Under the pieces are notes generated by a model. That model was not told the origin of the DNA. It did no database searches and saw nothing but the letters and a program-made list of their open reading frames with translations. Positions 7,175-12,755 of a stretch of 12,755 nt of DNA are shown here, piece after piece; positions within the stretch are counted from its first letter, which is position 1; every line of letters begins with the position of its first letter. Where the stretch lies: contig MU617459.1 of NCBI GenBank assembly GCA_025201705.1, positions 1 to 12,755 of the forward strand, read 5' to 3'. The stretch comes from Dissophora ornata. Lineage: Eukaryota; Mortierellomycota; Mortierellomycetes; Mortierellales; Mortierellaceae. Made by a program: the position numbers and the translations under genes.

Positions 7175-8188
7175 ATGGCAGACAAACTCACGCACAACAC
7201 CCTTACTACTCTGCAGAAGCTCGCCCGTACTTCGGAAGAGGAGCTCCAAGAAATCAAGCACATTTACACTATTTTGCCACATTTCAGCGCCACCGTGGAT
7301 CTTCAGACCATTAATGATAAAGTCAAAACCTCCCTCCTCCTTTCCAAACTCTGGGTCGCAGCAAAGAGCAGTCCGTCCGAATTTCGAAGACTGCTCCAGA
7401 CAGAGGAGCACTCCCGGGACCAAAGTCTCAAGGACCTTGTCCAGGCTTTGATCCGGCTAACCACCGCAGAGCATCAAGTGCAGTTGGCCAATATTGCAAA
7501 GGATGAAAAAATCGAACTCGCTAAAATCGCAATGGATGAAAATATCGGGGTTGCGCAACTTGCCAAGGACGAAAAGATCAAGCTGGCAGAACTAGCAAAG
7601 GAGGAAAAGATTCATCTAGCTGACTTGGAGCTGAAGGAGAGGGTCCGACTCCGTGAGCTGGCCAAGGATATCAAAGACCTGAAACGACTCCAAAAGGTGC
7701 GCTTGGCTGAAATTGCATTGGACAGCACATTGAAACAGGCAGAAATCAGCAAGGGCGAAAAGATCCGAATGGCCGAGATTGCACAACACGACAACCAAAA
7801 GCAGGCAGAAATCAGCAAGGACGAAAAGACCCGAATGGCCGAAATTGCACAACACGACAAGCTAAGGCAGGCAGAAATCAGCAAGGACGAAAAGACTCGA
7901 CTCGCCGAGATTGCACAACATGACAAACAGAAGCAGGCAGAAATCAGCAAGGAACAAAATACTCGACTCGCCGAGATTGCACAACATGACAAACAGAAGC
8001 AGGCAGAAATCAGCAAGGACGAAAATACTCGACTCGCCGAGATTGCACAACATGACAAACAGAAGCAGGCAGAGATCAGCAAGGACCAAAATACTCGACT
8101 CGCCGAGATTGCACAACATGACAAACAGAAGCAGGCAGAAATCAGCAAGGACCAAAATACTCGACTCGCCGAGATTGCAAAAAAATGA
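7175..8188 (+). CDS. Gene A: hendecad-repeat coiled-coil protein with N-terminal family domain
   Basis: A 337-residue intronless, highly charged protein. ATG 7175 is chosen because gene C has the same CACAATGG context at its start. Residues 1-103 form the family domain, shared with C (about half identical) and weakly with B (LL..LW....EFR.LL..EE..R....DL.QALI.LT). From residue 104 it runs in 11-residue units (LANIAKDEKIE, LAKIAMDENIG, VAQLAKDEKIK, LAELAKEEKIH, LADLELKERVR), interrupted once by seven extra residues near 170-176. It then passes into 22-residue double units (QAEISKDEKTR plus MAEIAQHDKLR type) from residue 188 to the end. Hendecads normally form long, nearly straight coiled coils or amphipathic helices. 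Unlike B and C it has no C-terminal hydrophobic segment: the final repeat runs into an A7 tract and TGA. It probably oligomerises and may be a soluble form of a family whose other members are membrane-tethered. The function is unknown. Confidence 0.75.
   Translation: MADKLTHNTLTTLQKLARTSEEELQEIKHIYTILPHFSATVDLQTINDKVKTSLLLSKLWVAAKSSPSEFRRLLQTEEHSRDQSLKDLVQALIRLTTAEHQVQLANIAKDEKIELAKIAMDENIGVAQLAKDEKIKLAELAKEEKIHLADLELKERVRLRELAKDIKDLKRLQKVRLAEIALDSTLKQAEISKGEKIRMAEIAQHDNQKQAEISKDEKTRMAEIAQHDKLRQAEISKDEKTRLAEIAQHDKQKQAEISKEQNTRLAEIAQHDKQKQAEISKDENTRLAEIAQHDKQKQAEISKDQNTRLAEIAQHDKQKQAEISKDQNTRLAEIAKK
7736..8188 (+). repeat. 66-bp minisatellite in gene A (7 units, last partial)
   Basis: Units begin with CAGGCAGAAATCAGCAAG at 7736, 7802, 7868, 7934, 8000, 8066 and 8132, exactly 66 bases apart (22 codons, two hendecads each). 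The 3' units from 7934 on are nearly identical. The 5' ones are more diverged (GGCGAAAAG, ATGGCC variants), indicating recent expansion at the 3' end. Copy number is likely variable between strains. The minus-strand open frame through this array is a by-product of the repeat. Confidence 0.97.
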
Positions 8189-8320
8189 CAATGGGATCCG
8201 ACTATAGGCGAACAAGTGCAGCATGACAAGATTCTGTGGGAGATTGGAAGATGGGGGGTCGATTTGGAGGCCGAGAAGCCTAAGCTGGAGGAGGTGCGAG
8301 TGATGGAGGAAACTAGATAG
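8189..8320 (+). other. In-frame open extension after the gene A stop
   Basis: After TGA 8186-8188 the same frame stays open for 43 codons to TAG 8318-8320. It reads like family sequence: GEQVQHDKILWEI echoes the repeat core AQHDK. It is glutamate- and lysine-rich like gene A. This is either the former C-terminus, cut off by a mutation at the A7 run, or a readthrough extension. It has no hydrophobic segment. Confidence 0.45.
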
Positions 8321-8870
8321 ACGGCTATCAGGGATGTGACAGTTTCAGAGCGAATGAGGAATGCAGTCGATCTTCAAACATACGGGTGCGCGCCCACGAT
8401 AGCGGGGAGATCTCCGCGAAAAATGGTTTTGGAACTACACCGTGTGCGAATTAATAATAAAAAATATGACAGTGTTTTATGATGGAACGTTTCAACGGCG
8501 TTTGGATGTGGCACAGAGCCGATGTGATCGGCAGTGGCAGGCTGTGCACAAATTGGACATTCAGGGGGGTATGAAACGCAACGATGCTGGGTTACAGGAG
8601 GAAGTGGAGTGGCGGACACAGACAGACACCAATGGGCAAATGAGGAAGTAGAGGAGGGGGAGAAGTGAGGGGAGGCGCAGGAGATTCTCGCTCTTCCGCA
8701 AACCACGCCAGGCGCTTTGGTCCCTCTTTTTTTTCATTCTGCTGTGGCGATGCATAAGTAAGAACGTGTGGTTTTTTCAGGTTTGCCATCTTTCGTTGTT
8801 CTTCTCTCTCTCTCCCCACCATTCATCGCTCACACCTCTCACCTCTCATTCAAGAGTCCGTTTTATCGCT
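8321..8870. other. Spacer between genes A and B
   Basis: AATAATAAAAAATA near 8451-8464 may be the polyadenylation signal of gene A. An 8442-8651 + strand open frame is Arg/Gln-rich and could be decayed coiled-coil sequence, but I see no clear family match. From about 8720 the sequence turns pyrimidine-rich, with a CT repeat near 8805-8816 that probably serves as the leader of gene B. No canonical TATA box was seen for B. Confidence 0.45.
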
Positions 8871-10061
8871 ATGCCCAGGGAAAGGAAATCCACGCTCTGC
8901 ACACCCAGCATCTCTGACCATGTTACTCTCCACCTTACTATCCAAACGCAAATCGACGCTCTCCAAAACGAGCGCAAGATGATCAAGGACCAATTCTTCG
9001 TCACTCCCAACATGCACCGCTCCTACGCCTCTGTCGAAGAGCCCTTCTTCCTATCCTACAACAAAGACTTTCTCCTTCAACAGCTCTGGTACCACGCAGG
9101 TTATTCCGTACAGATGTTCCGGTCCTTACTCCTGAAAGAGGAGGGTTTGCGTGCCCAAAAGGTTTATGACCTTTGCCAGGCTTTGGTCAACTTGACACCC
9201 GTGGCTGTGCAGCAGATGCACTCGCCCATCCCGAGAAAAACCGAGGTGCTTGGACAGGAAAAGGGCGCAAGGCAAGTGAACATGCCGCCGCCATCTCATC
9301 CCAATCTTCAGCTCGCAAAGGGGGAGCAATCGCAAAAGGCTGCGAGTACAAGAACCAAGGTGCGACAGGATGAAATGACGATCGCCGAAAAGCAAGGAAA
9401 TGTTGGTTCAGCAGAGTCGGAGGCAAAACCAGATACGAACAACGTGGCCAAAATCACACACAGAGAGCTGCAGCGATTGAGACAAGATAGAACGATCGAC
9501 TCAGTAGTCTGGCACTCTAGTCTCGAATCGGAAGCTCGTCTAGGAAGTGCAATAGAGTTGAGGCCAGGTGAATTTACCACATCTGAGGCCTTTTTGCAGA
9601 TCACGAAAGATAACGAGGCACTACTGGTGGGCGAAAGGAATTCCTCTTCCTGCGCCTCTGATGGTGAATCTGGATACTGCGATAGCTACAACTCTATGGA
9701 AGAGAATACAACCTCGACAGGGGCAGTGGTAAGAGTCAAGGAGCGCAGGAATCAGGGAGATGCACTGGGGGTCATGGGGCAAGACGAGAAGGCCATCTAC
9801 GACCATGGTGACGTGATCTACGAGCAACCACATTGGCATGCATCGGATAGACAACCGGGATCCACAGCTCGAGGCGCGACTAATCACGACTTTAAGCAAA
9901 TCGTGCCGGAAGCGGGTCGTCAGTCAAGACTAATATCAAATGAATTGACTGTCATGACGATACCCGACCCAATCATCTTCATTATTTTTCTCATGATGGG
10001 GTGTGGTGCATGTATGGTATTGTACGGCGCTTATGGGTTTCTTGCCAATAAACTGTTCTAA
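8871..10061 (+). CDS. Gene B: divergent family member with C-terminal membrane anchor
   Basis: A 396-residue intronless protein. Residues from about 10 to 105 are a diverged version of the family domain; the anchoring similarities to A and C are FLLQQLW, MFRSLLLKEE and DLCQALVNLT. The middle (about 110-360) lacks hendecad repeats. It is polar, low-complexity and acidic with Ser/Asn-rich patches, and looks disordered. The C-terminus (about 368-390, IIFIIFLMMGCGACMVLYGA) is one hydrophobic helix followed by YGFLANKLF and the stop, with no N-terminal signal peptide. This is the layout of a tail-anchored membrane protein with the family domain facing the cytosol. The DNA encoding FLANKLF contains AATAAA and begins the 3' flank shared with gene C. 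Start ATG 8871 is the first after the CT-rich leader. Function unknown. Confidence 0.75.
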   Translation: MPRERKSTLCTPSISDHVTLHLTIQTQIDALQNERKMIKDQFFVTPNMHRSYASVEEPFFLSYNKDFLLQQLWYHAGYSVQMFRSLLLKEEGLRAQKVYDLCQALVNLTPVAVQQMHSPIPRKTEVLGQEKGARQVNMPPPSHPNLQLAKGEQSQKAASTRTKVRQDEMTIAEKQGNVGSAESEAKPDTNNVAKITHRELQRLRQDRTIDSVVWHSSLESEARLGSAIELRPGEFTTSEAFLQITKDNEALLVGERNSSSCASDGESGYCDSYNSMEENTTSTGAVVRVKERRNQGDALGVMGQDEKAIYDHGDVIYEQPHWHASDRQPGSTARGATNHDFKQIVPEAGRQSRLISNELTVMTIPDPIIFIIFLMMGCGACMVLYGAYGFLANKLF

Positions 10062-10372
10062 GGTGGTCGGCTACCTAGTAACTACATAAGGACGCGAATC
10101 AGAGACGTGCTGAAATGTTTATCTCCCCTGGAGAGAATGCCGTTTCTCCTTTTCCTTCTTGCACACCAGCATGCGCATGCCTTCAAGCGTAGATCACGCG
10201 CTAGATGTAAAGCGTGTAGCATGCTCACTCTCCGCAGTTCAGCAAAAGCAGGCCCGTATTCCAAGAGTAGATTTGTAGCCGGCAAATCCTAGTCATTGTC
10301 CAAGACCCCGCCCAAATGCATGTCCGACCATGTCCAAACGCCTGAGCAGCAGTTGAAGTTGGCGCATATTGA
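10036..10372 (+). repeat. Duplicated 3' flank, copy after gene B
   Basis: This segment aligns with 11699-12026 (initial offset 1663) from GGTTTCTTGCCAATAAACTGTTC to CAGCAGTTG...CATATTGA, about 85% by eye with small indels. Conserved landmarks are AATAAA, a CTCC/GGAG hairpin at 10122-10134, the 12-bp palindrome GCATGCGCATGC at 10169-10180, a second GCATGC, and ATTCCAAGAGTAGATTTGTAG. The coding regions upstream of the two copies are far less alike. Confidence 0.85.
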
Positions 10373-10500
10373 AGAGATCAAGCAAGCAGACTCGCAAAAT
10401 CCGCATTGGCGAGCTGATACAGCAGGAATGTCTAGTTTCTATGGGTGTCATACTGTCAATGATCGCTGTTGCTGCTGTCACCACCAACAACACAGTGACA
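10338..10500 (+). pseudogene. Relic of a fourth family member, 3' of gene B
   Basis: TPEQQLKLAHIEEIKQAD (10338-10391) matches the hinge into the hendecads of A (TAEHQVQLANIAKDEKIE) and C (TTEQQLQLAKNAKDEKIE). One frame shift later the text continues as RKIRIGELIQQ, then a hydrophobic run, SMGVILSMIAVAAV, that resembles a decayed membrane anchor. No start codon, no family domain in front and at least one frameshift, so it cannot make a family protein. The equivalent relic follows gene C. Confidence 0.6.
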
Positions 10501-10514
10501 ATATATCGCCATCG

Positions 10515-11054
10515 ACTCCCACTTGCGAACACTTCAACTGCTGCCAAATATCAACTTCAACGCCCGCTCTAACTCCAACCATGGCAGGGATCTGGGTCCG
10601 CATATCACATTACAAAGCCCCCAGCACTCATGCAACACCCTACGCTCCCGCCGCTCTGGATCGAGACCAGCACATGTGCTGAGCACGAGAATCTTGCGTA
10701 AAAAGCCGTGCATAATTGGCAGAAGGAACTTTGGAAACGCACACGGGAGTAGGTCTAGAAGAGGATGGCATAGCCTCTGGATGTTGGCAATGAACGGTTT
10801 GGGGAGTGGAGTCTAGGAAGGATGGCAGAGAAAGAACGGAAGCGAGATCAGGCGTGATGGCGGCCATGGATGCGAAGGAGTATGGGGGTATGCACGGTAG
10901 TGGTGATGATATGGAGGGGAGGAGGATGAGGTTGGCGATGCTGAGGATAGACGAATCGGAGAAGATTTAGTGGAACCTATAAAACATTTTGCATGAGTTT
11001 GATTACTCGTTTCCCACCTTTCTTTCTTCCCTCACCCCTCACCCCTTTTCCACA
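10515..11054 (+). repeat. Duplicated 5' flank of gene C
   Basis: Second copy of the gene A 5' flank. It matches best from about 10620 on and includes the 45-base identical block 10817-10861. Some differences break the open frames seen in the A copy (for example GAGTCTAGG against GAATCCAAG), which supports a non-coding role. Confidence 0.85.
10978..10984 (+). promoter_or_regulatory. TATA box of gene C
   Basis: TATAAAA, 77 bases before the ATG at 11055, in the same relative position as the gene A TATA box. It is followed by the shared leader CCCACCTTTCTTTCTTCC. Confidence 0.65.
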
Positions 11055-11699
11055 ATGGAGGACCGGCTCACGCTCAAAACCGTTGCTGCTCTGCAGGAGC
11101 TCATCTATACTTTGGAAAACGAGCTCAAAGAGATCAGGCGCGTTTACACTATTTTGCCACCTCCCGACACCGTCGTCAATTCCGATCACATTCGGACCAT
11201 TAATGATAATATCAAAGGCTCTTTCCTCCTTACTCAACTCTGGCTCACATCAAATAACAAACCCGTCGAGTTTCGATCTCGCCTCCTTACAGAGGAGCGG
11301 TCCCGAGACCATATATTCCACGACCTTTTCCAGTTTTTGATCCGCCTAACCACCACAGAGCAGCAACTGCAGTTGGCTAAGAATGCGAAGGATGAAAAAA
11401 TTGAACTCGCCAAACTCGCAATGGATGAAAATATCGGGATTGCCCAACATGCAAAGAAAATACAACTTGCCGAAGACGAAAAGGTCAGGCTGGCACAACT
11501 CGCAAAGGAGGAAAAGATTTATCTTGCTGAATTGGCACAGAAGGAGAGGATCCAACTCGGTGAACCAGCTAAGGAAGCGAGAACGAGTGTCATCGAAACA
11601 GAAAACGACCTCCTTGCCGACGCAATCGCTTTCATCATAATACTTTTTGGCTTCATCGTGGTTGTTTATGCTGTATGTATGGCTATTCGTTGCCTATAG
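11055..11699 (+). CDS. Gene C: short hendecad coiled-coil protein with C-terminal membrane anchor
   Basis: A 214-residue intronless paralogue of A, starting at CACAATGG like A. Residues 1-106 are the family domain (YTILP, RTIND, LLTQLW, EFRSRLLTEERSRD, LIRLTTTEQQLQLA). From residue 107 come about seven 11-residue units (LAKNAKDEKIE, LAKLAMDENIG, LAQLAKEEKIY, LAELAQKERIQ), with one shortened set around IAQHAKKIQLAEDEKVR. Residues about 191-211 (IAFIIILFGFIVVVYAVCMAI) form a single hydrophobic helix at the very end, as in tail-anchored proteins. Just past it the DNA still encodes FLANKLF, the tail of gene B, but in another reading frame: a two-base difference relative to B moves C to an earlier TAG. 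C therefore has a slightly altered tail but keeps its anchor. It probably presents the family domain on a rod above an internal membrane. Function unknown. Confidence 0.78.
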   Translation: MEDRLTLKTVAALQELIYTLENELKEIRRVYTILPPPDTVVNSDHIRTINDNIKGSFLLTQLWLTSNNKPVEFRSRLLTEERSRDHIFHDLFQFLIRLTTTEQQLQLAKNAKDEKIELAKLAMDENIGIAQHAKKIQLAEDEKVRLAQLAKEEKIYLAELAQKERIQLGEPAKEARTSVIETENDLLADAIAFIIILFGFIVVVYAVCMAIRCL

Positions 11700-12026
11700 G
11701 TTTCTTGCCAATAAACTGTTCAAAGGTGGTCGGTCACCTAGTATCTACAGAAGGACGCGAATCGTAGACGTGCTGAGATGTTTATCTCCCCCGGGAGGGA
11801 ATGTCGTTCCTCCTTTTCCCTCTTGCACACCAGCATGCGCATGCTTTCAAGTGTAGACCACACGTTAGATGTAAGGTGTGTAGCATGCTCACACTCTGCA
11901 GTTCAACCCATATTCCAAGAGTAGATTTGTAGGCGGCAAATCCTAGTCATTGTCCAAGCACTTGTCCAAATGCAAGTCCGGCCATGTCCAAACACCTGAG
12001 CAGCAGTTGCACTTGGCACATATTGA
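11699..12026 (+). repeat. Duplicated 3' flank, copy after gene C
   Basis: Counterpart of 10036-10372. It holds AATAAA at about 11711, a CTCC/GGAG palindrome at 11786-11797 (CTCCCCCGGGAG), the palindrome GCATGCGCATGC at 11833-11844, and the same ATTCCAAGAGTAGATTTGTAG block. Confidence 0.85.
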
Positions 12027-12170
12027 GATAGGAACGAGGAGATCAATCAGGCGGAGCTCAAAAAGGAGACAAAGATCCGCCTTGGCGATCTGAATGGACG
12101 CCTTGACGCCACCAAATCGAGCAAGAGGGTCCGAGGGCACGGTCTTGCTGGGTGGACATTCATAGCATGA
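11992..12170 (+). pseudogene. Relic of a fifth family member, 3' of gene C
   Basis: TPEQQLHLAHIE at 11992-12027 repeats the relic after gene B. In another frame, 44 codons from 12036 to TGA 12168 read EEINQAELKKETKIRLGDLNG and onward, which follows the hendecad pattern (QAEISKDEKTRLAEIA in gene A). Around 12028-12038 this copy has bases absent from the B-side relic. There is no start codon, N-terminal domain or membrane segment. Confidence 0.6.
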
Positions 12171-12755
12171 AGACACAGCGTCCGGTGTTTGATCTTCCCG
12201 CAGGCATTTCTCCACGAATAGAAATGTGTCCCAAAGTGGCAGCATTGGTCACGCGTGTGCACTGTGGCGTGACTGCGCTTGAGGCTGCCTCGGGAAGTGA
12301 GCGCAGCCAGAGGGCGCCAGGAATGAGACCAGGACATGTGTACGCTTGTCTTGGCAGACCGTTGGTCCTGGCACCCTTGAGCACACTGTCCATGTGCATG
12401 GAGGATCGTGTAAAAGGCTAAGAGGCGGGTGGCAGCGGGAGCAAGGAGAGGACCCGCAGTGCTGTCGGTGTTGCATGATGTGTATCTCGAATTGGTGATG
12501 GCCAAACTTGGCGCTCGTCCTCACTCGGCCGCAAGTCACTTCCATCCCTTTTTTCTTTTCTCCCTCTGCCCCTCTCTTTCCTTCCTTCCTTCATTCCCAC
12601 ACGAACGACTCTCTAGCAACAAGCCCTCGCCTCTTCTTTTCACCCTCCTCGCCTCTTCTCAGCACTGGACCCTGTCGCCCGCTCGCGCTCACAACGGTCG
12701 CCGTCCCTCTTCATGTTGCGTTCCTGACCTCTGGCCCCCCCCCCCGGCTCTATCA
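12171..12755. other. Right-end spacer, probable upstream region of a gene beyond the window
   Basis: Open frames occur on both strands (12152-12421 on +, 12047-12505 on -) without recognisable motifs, and I support neither. From about 12540 the + strand becomes strongly pyrimidine-rich, with CTTCC repeats near 12579-12591 and a run of about 12 C at 12736-12748, resembling fungal promoter or leader DNA. The ATG at 12713 meets a stop after four codons, so any downstream start lies outside. Confidence 0.4.

Noticed and set aside
7736..8188. CRISPR-like array
   Set aside because: The units are contiguous coding repeats without unique spacers, in a eukaryotic gene.
7612..8229. 205-codon minus-strand open frame with Cys-rich repeats
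   Set aside because: It is the complement of the 66-bp minisatellite; the repeat keeps all frames open, and the + strand frame continues a conserved protein shared with gene C.
12047..12505. 152-codon minus-strand frame and the 12152-12421 plus-strand frame
   Set aside because: They overlap each other and the family relic, have no recognisable domain, and could easily arise by chance in GC-rich DNA.

Overview
The window looks like nuclear DNA of a filamentous fungus. The introns are short (86-107 bases) with GTATGT/GTAAGT-type donors and TAG acceptors. There are TATA boxes, pyrimidine-rich leaders, AATAAA signals, a polyasparagine C2H2 transcription factor and a small pogo-like transposon. 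Style and protein texture suggest an early-diverging lineage such as Mortierellomycota or another Mucoromycota group, but that placement is an inference made without a database search.

Layout on the + strand: (1) 231-1472, an intact C2H2 zinc-finger transcription factor of Crz1-like architecture. (2) 1473-2701, a homopolymer-rich spacer with two short coding-like fragments. (3) 2702-5169, a six-exon gene of unrecognised function that is now a pseudogene. It carries an in-frame TAG near its start, a 167-bp terminal-inverted-repeat MITE in its last exon, and a one-base deletion downstream of that. Excising the MITE with one TA duplicate restores the reading frame exactly. (4) 5170-6663, a spacer containing a 323-bp-period tandem duplication with a TATA box in front. 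(5) 6664 to about 12170, a tandem array of three related intronless genes called A, B and C here.

Genes A, B and C share an N-terminal helical domain of about 100 residues. A and C continue into 11-residue (hendecad) coiled-coil repeats, while B has an unrelated low-complexity middle. B and C end in a single hydrophobic C-terminal segment, as tail-anchored membrane proteins do. A instead has an expanded 66-bp (22-residue) repeat and stops at a TGA beside an A7 run. The non-coding flanks of these genes (5' of A and C, 3' of B and C) are about 85-90% alike by eye, while their proteins are only about half identical (A/C) or barely alignable (B). Two further degraded family members lie 3' of B and of C.

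The array is the best candidate for something undescribed: a rapidly diversifying, membrane-tethered coiled-coil family with VNTR-type length variation, C-terminal frameshifts and local pseudogenes. The window ends (12171-12755) in a pyrimidine-rich stretch that may be the promoter or leader of a gene beyond the edge.
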